DNA from: Vogesella indigofera
Lineage (GTDB): Bacteria; Pseudomonadota; Gammaproteobacteria; Burkholderiales; Chromobacteriaceae
DNA length: 64,000 nt
NCBI RefSeq assembly: GCF_003633895.1
Contig: NZ_RBID01000001.1
Location: 90,180-154,179 of the forward strand
Direction of reading: 5' to 3'
The notes under the pieces are model-generated. The model did no database searches. It worked only from the letters and a program-made list of their open reading frames with translations, and had not been told where the DNA came from. This document shows positions 27,831 to 39,277 of this stretch, in pieces. Position 1 is the first letter of the stretch; each line of letters begins with the position of its first letter. Made by a program: the position numbers and the translations under genes.

Positions 27831-29126
27831 TCAACACCATTTGTGATCCACCAAGGCCTTCTTGTGCGTAATGAGATGTTCAAACTCATTGCGGAAGTGC
27901 TTGGTGAAACTACGAACAGGGAACACGGCGGCATCAGCCAGAGCGCAAATCGTGCGGCCCGCCATATTGTTCCCGACAGATTCCAGCAACTCCAGATCGC
28001 CGTCACGGCCTTCGCCGTTGGCGATGCGATGGATCACCTTGTACAGCCAGCCGGTACCTTCACGGCATGGCGTGCATTGGCCGCAGGATTCTTCGTGATA
28101 GAAGTAGGCCAGACGCTCCAGCGCCTTGACCATGCACACGTCTTCGTTCATCACGATGACCGCGCCGGACCCCAGCATCGAACCGGCCTTGGAAATACTG
28201 TCGTAATCCATGGTCAGCTCCATCATCACCTCGCCCGGCAGTACCGGCGCAGACGAACCACCCGGAATCACCGCCTTCAGCTTCTTGCCATCCTTCATGC
28301 CGCCGGCCATTTCCAGCAGCGTGGCGAACGGGGTGCCCAGCGGAATCTCGTAGTTGCCAGGACGGTTGACGTGACCGGAGATGGAGAACAGCTTGGTGCC
28401 GCCGTTGTTCGGCTTGCCCGCTTCCAGGAACTTCTGGCCGCCGTCACGGATGATGAACGGCACGGAGGCGAACGACTCGGTGTTGTTGATGGTGGTCGGC
28501 TTGCCGTACAGGCCGAAGCTGGCTGGGAACGGCGGTTTGAAGCGCGGCTGGCCTTTTTTGCCTTCCAGCGATTCCAGCAGCGCGGTTTCTTCGCCGCAGA
28601 TGTAGGCGCCGTAGCCGTGGTGCGCGAACAGGTCGAAGCTGAAGTCGGTGCCGAGGATGTTCTGTCCCAGCAGACCGGCCTTGCGTGCCTCGTCCAGTGC
28701 CTCTTCGAACAGCTCGTAGGCTTCGAAGATTTCACCGTGGATGTAGTTGTAACCCGCCTTGCAACCCATGGCGTAACCGGCAATGATCATGCCTTCGATC
28801 AGCGCGTGCGGGTTGTAGACGATGATGTCGCGATCCTTGAACGTGCCCGGTTCGCCTTCGTCGGTGTTACAGACCACGTACTTGTCACCGGGGAAGGAAC
28901 GCGGCATGAAGCTCCACTTCAGACCGGTCGGGAAACCTGCACCGCCACGACCACGCAAGCCGGAGTTCTTCACTTCGGCGATCACGTCTTCCTGGGGGAT
29001 CTTGTTATCAAGAATTTTCTTGAGGGCCTGATAGCCACCGCGAGCCATGTAGGCCTCGAGGCGCCAGCAGTCCGGAGCGGCGGTGTCCACGCCCTCGAAA
29101 ATCACGCCATTGACGAAAACTGCCAT
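27831..29126 (-). CDS. nuoF: NADH-quinone oxidoreductase subunit F (NADH-binding, FMN)
   Basis: 431 residues. Carries FMN and the NADH site: [13 protein letters not shown] and the [12 protein letters not shown] region, and the N3 4Fe-4S cluster in [12 protein letters not shown]. Its ATG overlaps the nuoE stop (TAATG). Confidence 0.97.
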   Translation of the reverse strand: MAVFVNGVIFEGVDTAAPDCWRLEAYMARGGYQALKKILDNKIPQEDVIAEVKNSGLRGRGGAGFPTGLKWSFMPRSFPGDKYVVCNTDEGEPGTFKDRDIIVYNPHALIEGMIIAGYAMGCKAGYNYIHGEIFEAYELFEEALDEARKAGLLGQNILGTDFSFDLFAHHGYGAYICGEETALLESLEGKKGQPRFKPPFPASFGLYGKPTTINNTESFASVPFIIRDGGQKFLEAGKPNNGGTKLFSISGHVNRPGNYEIPLGTPFATLLEMAGGMKDGKKLKAVIPGGSSAPVLPGEVMMELTMDYDSISKAGSMLGSGAVIVMNEDVCMVKALERLAYFYHEESCGQCTPCREGTGWLYKVIHRIANGEGRDGDLELLESVGNNMAGRTICALADAAVFPVRSFTKHFRNEFEHLITHKKALVDHKWC

Positions 29127-29626
29127 TATTCCAACTCCGCCAGTTTCTTATCGATAGCTTCGCGCGTCATGAAGCTGCACATTTTGTGGTTGTTCACCAG
29201 CAGGACCGGTGCATCACCACAGGCGCCCATGCACTCCCCTTCCAGCAGGGTGAACTTGCCGTCGGCGGTGGTTTCACCGATGCCGATACCCAGCTTTTCA
29301 CCGATGTAGTGCGCGGCATTGACGCCGCCTTGCAGTGCGCAAGGCAGGTTGGTGCAGACGGTCAGCTTGTATTTGCCGACCGGCTTCATGTCGTACATGT
29401 TGTAGAAGGTAGCCACTTCATAGGCGGCAACCGGCGGGATACCCACGTAGTTGGCCACGAATTCGATCACGTCGGCATTGAGGCAGCGCTCTTCCGGCGT
29501 GTTGCCGGTTTCACGACGCTCGACCAGTGCAATGCGCAACGCGCCCATGATGGCCGAACGGAACTGGTCGGCAGGATACTTGGCCAGTTCGCGGTCAATT
29601 TTTGCAAGCGATTGTGCGGATAGCAT
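29126..29626 (-). CDS. nuoE: NADH-quinone oxidoreductase subunit E (2Fe-2S)
   Basis: 166 residues with the thioredoxin-like 2Fe-2S fold; cluster cysteines in CTNLPC and GECMGAC. Its start overlaps the nuoD stop by one base (TGATG), so D, E and F are translationally coupled. Confidence 0.96.
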   Translation of the reverse strand: MLSAQSLAKIDRELAKYPADQFRSAIMGALRIALVERRETGNTPEERCLNADVIEFVANYVGIPPVAAYEVATFYNMYDMKPVGKYKLTVCTNLPCALQGGVNAAHYIGEKLGIGIGETTADGKFTLLEGECMGACGDAPVLLVNNHKMCSFMTREAIDKKLAELE

Positions 29627-30879
29627 CAGCGGTCGATCTCCCCAAATACCACGTCCTGAGTACCAATGATGGCGACAACGTCGGCGATCATGTGGCCACG
29701 AGACATTTCATCCAGACTGGCCAGATGGGCATAGCCCGGCGCACGGATTTTCAGACGATAAGGTTTGTTGGCACCATCGGAAACCAGATAGATACCGAAC
29801 TCGCCTTTTGGATGCTCTACAGCGGCGTAAGCTTCGCCTTCCGGCACATGCATGCCTTCGGTGAAGAGTTTGAAATGGTGGATCAGCTCCTCCATATTGC
29901 TCTTCATGTCTTCGCGGCTAGGTGGGGCGAACTTGTGGTTGTCGGTGATGACCGGACCAGGGTTGGCCTTCAGCCACTTCACGCACTGCTGGATGATGCG
30001 GTTGGACTGGCGCATTTCTTCGACACGCACCAGATAGCGGTCATAGCAGTCGCCGGTGACGCCAACCGGAATGTCGAATTCCATGCGGTCGTACACGTCA
30101 TACGGCTGCATCTTGCGCAGGTCCCAGGCGATGCCGGAACCACGCAGCATCGGACCGGTCATGCCCAGATTCTTGGCACGCTCCGGCGTGACCACGCCGA
30201 TACCGACGGTACGCTGCTTCCAGATACGGTTATCGGTGAGCAGGGTCTCGTAGTCGTCGACACAGGCCGGGAAACGGTTGGTGAAGTCTTCGATGAAATC
30301 GAGCATCGAGCCCTTGCGGGTTTCGTTCAGGCGTGCGATTTCCTTGGCGTTGCGGATCTTGGACGCCTTGTACTGCGGCATGCTGTCCGGCAGGTCGCGA
30401 TAGACACCACCCGGACGGAAGTAGGCGGCATGCAAGCGGGCACCGGAGACGGCCTCGTAGCAGTCCATCAGGTCTTCACGCTCACGGAACGCGTACAGGA
30501 ACATGGTCATCGCGCCGATATCGATGGAGTGCGCACCGATCCACAACAGATGGTTGAGGATACGGGTGATCTCGGCGAACATCACGCGGATGTACTGGGC
30601 ACGCTCGGGCACTTCGATACCGGCCAGCTTTTCGATCGCCAGGCAGTAGGCGTGCTCGTTGCACATCATCGACACGTAGTCGAGACGGTCCATGTACGGC
30701 AGCGACTGGATGAAGGTCTTGCTTTCGGCCAGCTTCTCGGTACCGCGGTGCAGCAGACCGATATGCGGGTCCGCACGCTGTACCACTTCACCATCCAGCT
30801 CCAGCACCAGGCGCAACACGCCGTGCGCGGCCGGGTGCTGCGGACCGAAGTTCAGGGTGTAGTTACGGATGTCAGCCAC
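29626..30879 (-). CDS. nuoD: NADH-quinone oxidoreductase subunit D
   Basis: 417 residues, the 49-kDa-type subunit that lines the quinone site; begins [19 protein letters not shown] and contains [11 protein letters not shown] and CVDDYETL segments. I chose the GTG at 30879: it gives the standard N-terminus and overlaps the nuoC stop by 8 bp (GTGGCTGA). A longer reading to 30918 would run into nuoC. Confidence 0.95.
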   Translation of the reverse strand: MADIRNYTLNFGPQHPAAHGVLRLVLELDGEVVQRADPHIGLLHRGTEKLAESKTFIQSLPYMDRLDYVSMMCNEHAYCLAIEKLAGIEVPERAQYIRVMFAEITRILNHLLWIGAHSIDIGAMTMFLYAFREREDLMDCYEAVSGARLHAAYFRPGGVYRDLPDSMPQYKASKIRNAKEIARLNETRKGSMLDFIEDFTNRFPACVDDYETLLTDNRIWKQRTVGIGVVTPERAKNLGMTGPMLRGSGIAWDLRKMQPYDVYDRMEFDIPVGVTGDCYDRYLVRVEEMRQSNRIIQQCVKWLKANPGPVITDNHKFAPPSREDMKSNMEELIHHFKLFTEGMHVPEGEAYAAVEHPKGEFGIYLVSDGANKPYRLKIRAPGYAHLASLDEMSRGHMIADVVAIIGTQDVVFGEIDR

Positions 30880-31465
30880 CGTAGTTCTCCTCGCGAATGA
30901 TGCGTGGCGTAATCTCACGCGGTTCGATGGTGACCGGCTGGTAGATCACGCGCTGCTGAGCTGCGTCGTAGCGCATTTCGACATGACCGGACAGCGGGAA
31001 GTCCTTGCGGAATGGATGACCGACAAAACCGTAGTCGGTAAGGATGCGACGAAGGTCCGGATGGCCTTCGAAGATGATGCCGAACAGGTCGAACGCCTCG
31101 CGCTCGAACCAGTTGGCGGTATTCCAGATTTCCACCACGCTCGGCACGACCGGGAAATCGTCATCCTCGGCAAACACGCGCACGCGCAGGCGGGTGTTGT
31201 GCGTCAGGGACAGCAAATGATAAACCACCGCAAAACGCAGGCCGTCTTGTGGTTGGTCTTGGTAGGTGCTGTAGTCCATGCCACAGACGTCGATACACTG
31301 CTCGAACGCCAGCTCTGGGTGATCGCGCAATGTGGTCATTGCTTCGGTCACGTTCACGGATTTACAGACGATAGTCAGCTCACCGAGCGCAATCTTGGCC
31401 GATACAACCTTGTCGCCAAGCACACGCTCTACCGCCGACTTGAGCACTTCCATTCTGGATGCCAT
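30872..31465 (-). CDS. nuoC: NADH-quinone oxidoreductase subunit C
   Basis: 197 residues, 30-kDa-type peripheral-arm subunit; conserved C-terminal block [20 protein letters not shown] followed by [20 protein letters not shown]. Separate C and D genes, unlike the fused nuoCD of enterobacteria. Confidence 0.96.
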   Translation of the reverse strand: MASRMEVLKSAVERVLGDKVVSAKIALGELTIVCKSVNVTEAMTTLRDHPELAFEQCIDVCGMDYSTYQDQPQDGLRFAVVYHLLSLTHNTRLRVRVFAEDDDFPVVPSVVEIWNTANWFEREAFDLFGIIFEGHPDLRRILTDYGFVGHPFRKDFPLSGHVEMRYDAAQQRVIYQPVTIEPREITPRIIREENYGG

Positions 31466-31474
31466 GGTTTAACC

Positions 31475-31951
31475 TCAGCGGGCGATAGTATTGGTACGCT
31501 TGATCTTGTTCTGCAGCTGGATGATGCCGTAAAGCAACGCCTCTGCAGTCGGCGGACAGCCCGGCACATAGACGTCAACCGGAACAATACGATCACAGCC
31601 GCGAACGACAGAATAAGAGTAGTGGTAGTAGCCGCCGCCATTAGCACAGGAGCCCATGGAGATCACCCAGCGTGGCTCGGCCATCTGGTCGTACACCTTG
31701 CGCAGGGCCGGGGCCATCTTGTTGCACAGGGTACCGGCAACAATCATCAGGTCGGACTGGCGTGGACTGGGACGGAACACGATGCCGAAACGGTCGAGGT
31801 CATAACGGGCAGCACCCGCATGCATCATCTCCACCGCACAGCAGGCCAGGCCGAAGGTCATCGGCCACAGGGAACCAGTACGGGTCCAGTTAATGAGCTT
31901 GTCAGCCGTGGTGGTGACAAAGCCCTTTTCAAGAACGCCTTCTACTCCCAT
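31475..31951 (-). CDS. nuoB: NADH-quinone oxidoreductase subunit B (cluster N2)
   Basis: 158 residues; carries the terminal 4Fe-4S cluster N2 with the adjacent-cysteine motif LACCAVEM plus cysteines in [10 protein letters not shown] and [16 protein letters not shown] 31951 starts inside the end of nuoA (10-bp overlap); an upstream in-frame ATG at 31972 is less likely. Confidence 0.96.
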   Translation of the reverse strand: MGVEGVLEKGFVTTTADKLINWTRTGSLWPMTFGLACCAVEMMHAGAARYDLDRFGIVFRPSPRQSDLMIVAGTLCNKMAPALRKVYDQMAEPRWVISMGSCANGGGYYHYSYSVVRGCDRIVPVDVYVPGCPPTAEALLYGIIQLQNKIKRTNTIAR

Positions 31952-32298
31952 TCCAGAGCTCCCTTTTTCCACATGTAGACGAAACCGATGGTCAGCACCG
32001 TGATGAACTCAATCATGACGCCGAAGCCATACATGCCCAGTTCTTTGAGCACAACCGCCCACGGAAAGAGAAAGGCAATTTCCAGATCGAAGAGAATGAA
32101 AAGAATGGCGACCAGGTAGTACCGGACGTCAAACTTCATACGCGCATCTTCAAATGCCTCGAAGCCGCATTCGTATGGAGAAAGCTTTTCAGGATCAGGA
32201 CGATTCGGGGCCAACAGCCACCCCAGAAGCAATGGACCGACGCCAACCAGCAGGCCGACGACAACGAACATCAGAATGGGAAAGTAATTTTGCAGCAT
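31942..32298 (-). CDS. nuoA: NADH-quinone oxidoreductase subunit A
   Basis: 118 residues, three membrane helices with the loop [21 protein letters not shown] that closes the quinone cavity. First gene of the nuoABCDEFGHIJKLMN operon. Its leader is only about 90 bp, squeezed between tRNA-Leu and the ATG and filled by two hairpins. Confidence 0.96.
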   Translation of the reverse strand: MLQNYFPILMFVVVGLLVGVGPLLLGWLLAPNRPDPEKLSPYECGFEAFEDARMKFDVRYYLVAILFILFDLEIAFLFPWAVVLKELGMYGFGVMIEFITVLTIGFVYMWKKGALEWE

Positions 32299-32319
32299 TT
32301 CCCGCGCACCTCTAAAAGA

Positions 32320-32340
32320 AAGGAGGTCAAAGACCTCCTT
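32320..32340. other. Hairpin in the nuo leader containing perfect SD and anti-SD words
   Basis: Arms AAGGAGGTC and GACCTCCTT with a three-base loop, 22 bp before nuoA. On the minus strand TCTTTT follows the second arm, so it can act as a weak terminator or attenuator. Confidence 0.6.
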
Positions 32341-32350
32341 GGCTCCAAGT

Positions 32351-32386
32351 AAAACAGGCCACCGGTTTCCCGATGGCCTGTTTTTT
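32351..32386 (-). terminator. Terminator after tRNA-Leu
   Basis: Stem AAAACAGGCC(A)CCG / CG(A)TGGCCTGTTTT; T-runs at both ends. Confidence 0.8.
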
Positions 32387-32391
32387 GAATG

Positions 32392-32479
32392 TGGTGCCGA
32401 CAGTGAGACTCGAACTCACACAGCCTATGGCCACTACCCCCTCAAGATAGCGTGTCTACCAATTCCACCATGTCGGCAC
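32392..32479 (-). tRNA. tRNA-Leu (GAG)
   Basis: 88 nt with encoded CCA, long variable arm, GTTCGAGTCTC T-arm and anticodon loop TTGAGGG (GAG) on a CTATC/GGTAG stem. It lies between secG and nuoA, the arrangement common in proteobacteria. Confidence 0.96.
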
Positions 32480-32495
32480 TATACAAACTCAATTT

Positions 32496-32840
32496 TTACT
32501 CTGGAATCACAGAACCAGAGGCCTTGCTCTTATCAGCGTCGCTCGGGAGTGGCGATGCAGACTGGCTGGACACTCCACCCATCACGCCCAATTCCGTCTT
32601 GGCCGAGGAGTGAAAGAAACCAATAACCATCAAGGACGAGAAGAATACGACTGCTGCAATCGCAGTAGCCCTACTCAAAAAATTCGCGGAACCGGTGGCA
32701 CCAAACAGACTACCCGATGCACCACTACCGAAAGCAGCACCCATGTCCGCACCCTTGCCATGCTGCATCAGGACAAGGACGATGATCGCCAGCGCAGAAA
32801 CCAACATGGCGACGAGTGCTAATGTATTCAGAAGTTCCAT
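32496..32840 (-). CDS. secG: Preprotein translocase subunit SecG
   Basis: 114 residues with two membrane helices and the family core MQHGKGADMGAAFGSGASGS between them; accessory subunit of the SecYEG channel. ATG 32840 gives MELLNTLALVAML; it begins one base after the tpiA stop codon (TAG at 32844-32842), so translation is probably coupled. Hydrophilic Ser-rich C-terminal tail of about 25 residues. Confidence 0.95.
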   Translation of the reverse strand: MELLNTLALVAMLVSALAIIVLVLMQHGKGADMGAAFGSGASGSLFGATGSANFLSRATAIAAVVFFSSLMVIGFFHSSAKTELGVMGGVSSQSASPLPSDADKSKASGSVIPE

Positions 32841-32841
32841 A

Positions 32842-33588
32842 CTATACCGTTTTTTCAGCAGCCTGGCAAATTCGCCCAAAGCTCTCAACATCTAAAGATG
32901 CCCCGCCAACCAAGGCGCCACCGACACTTTGCAGCGAAAAAATCGCATCCGCATTGTCCGCCTTGACGCTGCCTCCGTAGAGGACGCGAATACTATCAGA
33001 AGCCCCATGGCATTGCAACAAAGTCGCCCGGATATATTGGTGCACGTCGTCGATCTGCTCGACACTGGCCACCTTGCCGGTACCGATCGCCCAGACCGGC
33101 TCGTACGCCACCACGTAGTCGTGGCCGGCCAGCGCGGCCAGCACCGTCAGCTGCTCGGCGATTACCGCCTTATAGGCATCGGCTTCGCGCTCGGCCAGCG
33201 TCTCGCCGACGCAATAAACGGGAACCAGGCCGGCGGCAACGGTCGCCTGCAGCTTGCGCGCCAGCAAGGCATTGTCTTCGGCAAAGTACTGGCGGCGCTC
33301 GGAGTGGCCGATCAGCACATAGCGGCAGCCGACATCGGCCAGCATCGCGGCACTGACTTCGCCGGTGTAGGCACCATCCTTGTCAAAGGCGCTGACATCC
33401 TGCGCCGCCAGCGCGATATTGCTGCCAGCCAGCAACGCGGCGGCCTGACCAAGGTAGGCAAACGGTGGCGTCACCGCCACCTGGGCCACCCGCACCGCCG
33501 CATCGTCCTGCAGCGCGTTTATCAGTGCAAGGTTGGCCGCAAGCCGCCCGTTCATCTTCCAGTTGCCGATTACCAGTTTGCCCGTCAT
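32842..33588 (-). CDS. tpiA: Triosephosphate isomerase
   Basis: 248 residues, glycolytic interconversion of dihydroxyacetone phosphate and glyceraldehyde 3-phosphate. Active-site Lys in GNWKMNG, His in IGHSERRQ, Glu in [11 protein letters not shown] and the phosphate loop [10 protein letters not shown] are all present. ATG 33588 chosen for the canonical [14 protein letters not shown] start; the longer reading to 33732 crosses the pst promoter. First gene of tpiA-secG-tRNA-Leu. A dispersed word at 33533 codes RLAANLA. Confidence 0.97.
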   Translation of the reverse strand: MTGKLVIGNWKMNGRLAANLALINALQDDAAVRVAQVAVTPPFAYLGQAAALLAGSNIALAAQDVSAFDKDGAYTGEVSAAMLADVGCRYVLIGHSERRQYFAEDNALLARKLQATVAAGLVPVYCVGETLAEREADAYKAVIAEQLTVLAALAGHDYVVAYEPVWAIGTGKVASVEQIDDVHQYIRATLLQCHGASDSIRVLYGGSVKADNADAIFSLQSVGGALVGGASLDVESFGRICQAAEKTV

Positions 33589-33662
33589 GCCGAATACCCT
33601 GATTGCTGTTTTTAATGGGCAAATTATATCAGCGGGTACTACATTGCTGTGCATAGTCATGA

Positions 33663-33696
33663 CTGTAATATTTCTGCAAAGAGTCTCCCTTAGGAT
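33663..33696 (+). promoter_or_regulatory. Candidate Pho box and minus-10 of pstS
   Basis: CTGTAATATTTCTGCAAA at 33663-33680 gives two CTG(T/C)-type half-sites 11 bp apart, the spacing of a PhoB box, with a further CTGT upstream at 33647. TAGGAT at 33691-33696 stands 10 bases downstream, where the minus-10 of a PhoB-activated promoter is expected. The match to the full consensus is moderate. Confidence 0.6.
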
Positions 33697-33734
33697 GCGC
33701 ACATCGAAACAAGTCGTGAACTCTAGGAGCAAGC

Positions 33735-34772
33735 ATGAAACATTCTATTCGTTGGGCTACCACGCTGGTGGTTTCCGGTTTTGTTGCAAGCAATGTGTTT
33801 GCGGCCGACATCACCGGCGCTGGCGCCACCTTCCCGTACCCGCTGTACGCCAAATGGGCGGAAGCGTACAAGGCGCAGACCAACAACAACATGAACTACC
33901 AGTCGATCGGTTCGGGTGGTGGTATCAAGCAGATTCAGTCGAAGACCGTTGATTTCGGTGCCTCCGACATGCCGCTGAAGCCGGAAGAGCTGAGCAAGCA
34001 CGGCCTGACCCAGTTCCCGACCGTGATCGGCGGCGTAGTACCGGTGGTCAACGTCCCTGGCATCGGCGCCGGCCAGCTGAAACTGACCGGCCCGCTGCTG
34101 GCCGACATCTACCTCGGCAAGGTTGCCAACTGGAACGATGCCGCCATCGGCAAGCTGAACCCGGGCGTGAAGCTGCCAGACCAGAAGATTACCGTGGTAC
34201 GCCGCTCCGACGGCTCTGGCACCACCTTCATCTTCACCAACTACCTGTCCAAGGTATCGCCGGAATGGAAATCCGCCATCGGTGAAAACACCGCGGTGAA
34301 CTGGAAGACCGGTGTCGGCGGCAAGGGCAATGAAGGCGTCGCCAACTACGTAACCCGCATCAAAGGCTCCATCGGCTATGTAGAATACGCCTACGCCAAG
34401 CAGAACAAGATTGCGCACGCCCAGGTACAGAACGCGGCCGGTACTTTCGTGAATCCGGATGACAGCACCTTCAAGGCTGCTGCGGCCAACGCCGACTGGG
34501 CCAAGGCACCAGGCTTCTACCTGATCCTGACCAACCAGCCAGGCAAGGACAGCTGGCCGATCTCCGGCGCCACCTTCATCCTGATGCACAAGAAACAGGA
34601 CAAGCCGGAACAGGCACAGGAAGCCCTGAAGTTCTTCGACTGGGCCTACAAGGGCGGCGACGCCATTGCCACCCAGCTTGACTATGTGCCGATGCCTGCC
34701 AATGTGAAGACGGTAATCCGCAACAGCTGGAAACAGATTGCCGCCACCTCCGGCGCCCCGGTCTGGAAGTAA
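33735..34772 (+). CDS. pstS: Phosphate ABC transporter, periplasmic phosphate-binding protein
   Basis: 345 residues with a Sec signal peptide (cleavage near NVFA-ADITG). The mature protein starts with [16 protein letters not shown], has the phosphate-binding [14 protein letters not shown], and [13 protein letters not shown]. Captures inorganic phosphate in the periplasm and delivers it to PstCA. ATG 33735 is preceded by AGGAG. First gene of pstSCAB, with a hairpin after it that probably lowers expression of the membrane genes. Confidence 0.97.
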   Translation: MKHSIRWATTLVVSGFVASNVFAADITGAGATFPYPLYAKWAEAYKAQTNNNMNYQSIGSGGGIKQIQSKTVDFGASDMPLKPEELSKHGLTQFPTVIGGVVPVVNVPGIGAGQLKLTGPLLADIYLGKVANWNDAAIGKLNPGVKLPDQKITVVRRSDGSGTTFIFTNYLSKVSPEWKSAIGENTAVNWKTGVGGKGNEGVANYVTRIKGSIGYVEYAYAKQNKIAHAQVQNAAGTFVNPDDSTFKAAAANADWAKAPGFYLILTNQPGKDSWPISGATFILMHKKQDKPEQAQEALKFFDWAYKGGDAIATQLDYVPMPANVKTVIRNSWKQIAATSGAPVWK

Positions 34773-34796
34773 TCTGCAGTTGCAGCACTGAAGTAC

Positions 34797-34826
34797 AAGC
34801 CGGGGAGAGACTCCTCGGCTTTTTGT
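34797..34826 (+). terminator. Intra-operon hairpin between pstS and pstC
   Basis: Stem AAGCCG-GGGAG / CTCCT-CGGCTT followed by TTTTT; likely a partial terminator that sets the excess of binding protein over permease. Confidence 0.7.
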
Positions 34827-34851
34827 CTGCCAATCAGACCAAGAGATTTTC

Positions 34852-35814
34852 ATGGAAAAACTAAGCAACAGCGCCAACCTGAAACGTCAGATGATGCTGG
34901 ATTCGCTGTTCCGCATGACCACCCGGTTTTTTGCCTTCCTGGTGCTGGCCCTGCTGGTCGGCATCCTGATCTCGCTGGTCATCGGCGCCATGCCCAGCAT
35001 CCGGCACTTTGGCTGGGGCTTCCTGACCAGCACCGAGTGGGATCCGGTATCGGAAAACTTCGGCGCGGTGGTGCCGATCTTCGGCACGCTGGTGACCTCC
35101 TTTATCGCGTTGCTGATCGGGGTTCCGGTCAGCTTCGGCATTGCCATCTTCCTGACCGAGATCTGCCCGCCGCTGCTGAAGCGGCCGCTGGGCATCGCGG
35201 TGGAACTGCTGGCCGGCATCCCGTCCATCATCTACGGCATGTGGGGCCTGTTCGTGTTTGCGCCGCTGTTCGGCGACCACGTGCAGCCATGGATCATGGA
35301 AAACCTCGGTGAATGGCCGCTGATCGGCTTCCTGTTCCAGGGTGCGCCGATGGGTATCGGCATCTTCACCGCCGGCCTGATCCTGGCCATCATGGTGATC
35401 CCGTTCATCGCCTCGGTGATGCGCGACGTGTTCGAAGTGGTACCGCCGATGCTGAAGGAATCCGCCTACGGCCTGGGTGGCACCACCTGGGAAGTGGTGC
35501 GTAACGTGGTACTGCCGTACACCAAGACCGGTGTCATCGGTGGCATCATGCTGGGGCTGGGCCGCGCGCTGGGCGAGACCATGGCGGTCACCTTCGTGAT
35601 CGGCAACTCCACCAACCTGTCCACCAGTCTGTTCGACCCCGGTAACTCGATTGCCTCGGCGCTGGCCAACGAGTTTGCCGAAGCCACCGGCGAATTCCAC
35701 ATGGCCGCGCTGATCGAACTCGGCCTGATCCTGTTCTTCATCACCTTTGTCGTACTGTCCTGCTCCAAGTTGCTGCTGCTGCAACTGAAGAAGCAGGAAG
35801 GCCGTAATTCCTGA
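34852..35814 (+). CDS. pstC: Phosphate ABC transporter permease PstC
   Basis: 320 residues, six membrane helices, binding-protein-dependent transport fold with the EAA-like coupling loop around ALGGTT-type [17 protein letters not shown]. Pairs with PstA to form the channel. Substrate inferred from the operon. Confidence 0.95.
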   Translation: MEKLSNSANLKRQMMLDSLFRMTTRFFAFLVLALLVGILISLVIGAMPSIRHFGWGFLTSTEWDPVSENFGAVVPIFGTLVTSFIALLIGVPVSFGIAIFLTEICPPLLKRPLGIAVELLAGIPSIIYGMWGLFVFAPLFGDHVQPWIMENLGEWPLIGFLFQGAPMGIGIFTAGLILAIMVIPFIASVMRDVFEVVPPMLKESAYGLGGTTWEVVRNVVLPYTKTGVIGGIMLGLGRALGETMAVTFVIGNSTNLSTSLFDPGNSIASALANEFAEATGEFHMAALIELGLILFFITFVVLSCSKLLLLQLKKQEGRNS

Positions 35815-35822
35815 GCGGGAGC

Positions 35823-36743
35823 ATGATGACTACCACCCTGACCGCCCGTTCGCCCAACACGGATCACACCATGTCGGCACAACCAAGCAAAAATTCGCGC
35901 AACAACGCCATCTACGCCCGGCGCCGTTTCGTCAACGGCTTCAACATGACCGCCTCGCTGCTGGCGATGGGGTTCGGCCTGTTCTGGCTGGCGTGGATCC
36001 TGTACACCCTGCTCGTCAACGGTCTCGCCGGCATGAGCGTGGACGTGTTCACCAAGATCACGCCGCCGCCCGGCTCCGAAGGCGGCCTGATCAACGCCAT
36101 CGCCGGCTCGCTGAAGATGACCTTCTTCGGCACCCTGCTCGGCACCCCGATCGGCATCCTCGCCGGCGTGTACCTGGCGGAATTCGGCGAGCGCGGCTGG
36201 CTGGCGCCGGCCACCCGCTTCATCAACGACATCCTGCTGTCGGCACCGTCCATCGTCATCGGCCTGTTCATCTACGAGATGTACGTGGTGACCATGGGCC
36301 ACTTCTCCGGCTGGGCCGGCGCGCTGGCGCTGTCGCTGCTGGTGATTCCGGTGGTGGTGCGCACCACCGAGAACATGCTGCGCCTGGTGCCGAACAGCCT
36401 GCGCGAAGCGGCAATCGCCCTCGGCGCACCGCAGTGGAAGGTGACCATGTACGTGACGCTGCGCTCGGCCAAGGCCGGCGTGATTACCGGCATCCTGCTG
36501 GCGGTGGCACGCATTTCCGGCGAAACCGCGCCGCTGCTGTTCACCGCGCTGAACAACCAGTTCTGGAGCGGCATGAACCAGCCGATGGCCAACCTACCGA
36601 TCGTGATCTTCCAGTTCGCGATGAGCCCGTACGAAGACTGGCACGCACTGGCCTGGGCCGGCGCCCTGCTGATCACGCTCAGCGTACTGACCCTGAACAT
36701 CGTTGCCCGCTGGCTGGGCAGTCAGAAAACCCAATCTCATTAA
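35823..36743 (+). CDS. pstA: Phosphate ABC transporter permease PstA
   Basis: 306 residues, six membrane helices; long hydrophilic N-terminus (about 30 residues) before the first helix. Coupling loop [20 protein letters not shown] is clear. Start could be 35823, the adjacent ATG at 35826, or an internal ATG at residue 17; GGGAG at 35816 favours the first. Confidence 0.94.
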   Translation: MMTTTLTARSPNTDHTMSAQPSKNSRNNAIYARRRFVNGFNMTASLLAMGFGLFWLAWILYTLLVNGLAGMSVDVFTKITPPPGSEGGLINAIAGSLKMTFFGTLLGTPIGILAGVYLAEFGERGWLAPATRFINDILLSAPSIVIGLFIYEMYVVTMGHFSGWAGALALSLLVIPVVVRTTENMLRLVPNSLREAAIALGAPQWKVTMYVTLRSAKAGVITGILLAVARISGETAPLLFTALNNQFWSGMNQPMANLPIVIFQFAMSPYEDWHALAWAGALLITLSVLTLNIVARWLGSQKTQSH

Positions 36744-36756
36744 GGCTTGACGCACC

Positions 36757-37521
36757 ATGACTGAACAAGCAATCAAGCTCAAGGTAAAAGACCTCAACTT
36801 TTACTACGGCAACTTCCTCGCACTGAAGAAGGTCAACCTCGACATCCCGGCCGGCAAGGTCACCGCCTTCATCGGCCCGTCCGGCTGCGGCAAATCGACG
36901 CTGCTGCGCACCTTCAACCGCATGTTTGAGCTGTATCCCGGCATGCGCGCCGAAGGCGAGATCCTGCTCGACAACCAGAACATCCTCGCCAAGTCGGTCG
37001 ACGTGAACATGCTGCGTGCCAGCGTCGGCATGGTGTTCCAGAAGCCGACGCCGTTCCCGATGTCGATCTACGACAACATCACTTTCGGCGTGAAACTGTA
37101 CGAAAACCTGTCGCGCAGCGAAATGGACGATCGCGTGGAATGGGCGCTGCGCAAGGCGGCGCTGTGGAATGAAGTGAAGGACAAGCTGAAACAGTCCGGC
37201 AACTCGCTGTCCGGCGGCCAGCAACAGCGGCTGTGCATCGCGCGTGGCGTCGCCACCCGCCCGGAAGTGCTGCTGCTGGACGAGCCGACCTCGGCGCTGG
37301 ACCCGATCTCCACCGCGCACATCGAAGAACTGATTCACGAGCTGAAACAGGACTACACCATCGCCATCGTCACCCACAACATGCAGCAGGCGGCCCGGGT
37401 CTCCGACTACACCGCCTACATGTACCTGGGCGAGCTGATGGAGTTCGGCGCCACCGACGATATCTTCACCGCGCCCAAGCGCAAGGAAACCGAAGACTAC
37501 ATCACCGGCAAATTCGGCTGA
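36757..37521 (+). CDS. pstB: Phosphate ABC transporter ATP-binding protein PstB
   Basis: 254 residues; Walker [13 protein letters not shown] signature [14 protein letters not shown], Walker [14 protein letters not shown] and the switch His in IVTHNMQQA. Energises uptake through PstCA. No phoU follows; the operon ends here at a hairpin terminator and a PiT transporter gene comes next. Confidence 0.97.
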   Translation: MTEQAIKLKVKDLNFYYGNFLALKKVNLDIPAGKVTAFIGPSGCGKSTLLRTFNRMFELYPGMRAEGEILLDNQNILAKSVDVNMLRASVGMVFQKPTPFPMSIYDNITFGVKLYENLSRSEMDDRVEWALRKAALWNEVKDKLKQSGNSLSGGQQQRLCIARGVATRPEVLLLDEPTSALDPISTAHIEELIHELKQDYTIAIVTHNMQQAARVSDYTAYMYLGELMEFGATDDIFTAPKRKETEDYITGKFG

Positions 37522-37549
37522 ATATTACTGTTTTATTACAGCCCTTCCG

Positions 37550-37580
37550 ATGCCTCCAGAACGGAGGCATTTTTCTTTTC
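37550..37580 (+). terminator. Terminator of pstSCAB
   Basis: Stem ATGCCTCC / GGAGGCAT, loop AGAAC, then TTTTTCTTTT. Confidence 0.88.
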
Positions 37581-37681
37581 AAATCAAGCCACTAAACCCT
37601 GCCAAAATACAACACTGTCAAGCCGTAAACTCATGCCTTTGGCACATTTCAAACGCACCGCAAAAAGATTGTTACAAGCTC

Positions 37682-37710
37682 TTGACGTGTCATCTGCCAA
37701 CCCCAAGAAT
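37682..37710 (+). promoter_or_regulatory. Candidate sigma-70 promoter of the PiT gene
   Basis: TTGACG (37682-37687) and AAGAAT (37705-37710) 17 bp apart, about 35 bp before the ATG. An AT-rich stretch with CTGTCAA at 37614 lies upstream but I see no full Pho box. Confidence 0.5.
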
Positions 37711-37743
37711 CCCGCCTTTCGGATAACGCCTGACACATAAATC

Positions 37744-39192
<1,449 letters not shown>

Positions 39193-39208
39193 GCGCGACC
39201 ACGCAAAC

Positions 39209-39238
39209 AAAAAGGGCTGCCCGCGGGCAGCCCTTTTT
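39209..39238. terminator. Bidirectional terminator between the PiT gene and recG
   Basis: Perfect 30-bp palindrome AAAAAGGGCTGCCC/GC/GGGCAGCCCTTTTT serving convergent genes. Confidence 0.92.
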
Positions 39239-39277
39239 CATGCCGACAAGGTTGGCCGCAGGCTGACGAGCGCGGCA

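Noticed and set aside
24903..29309. Long open frames antisense to nuoF, nuoG and nuoH
   Set aside because: The minus-strand products carry all cluster motifs; the antisense translations are Arg/His/Gln-rich shadows.
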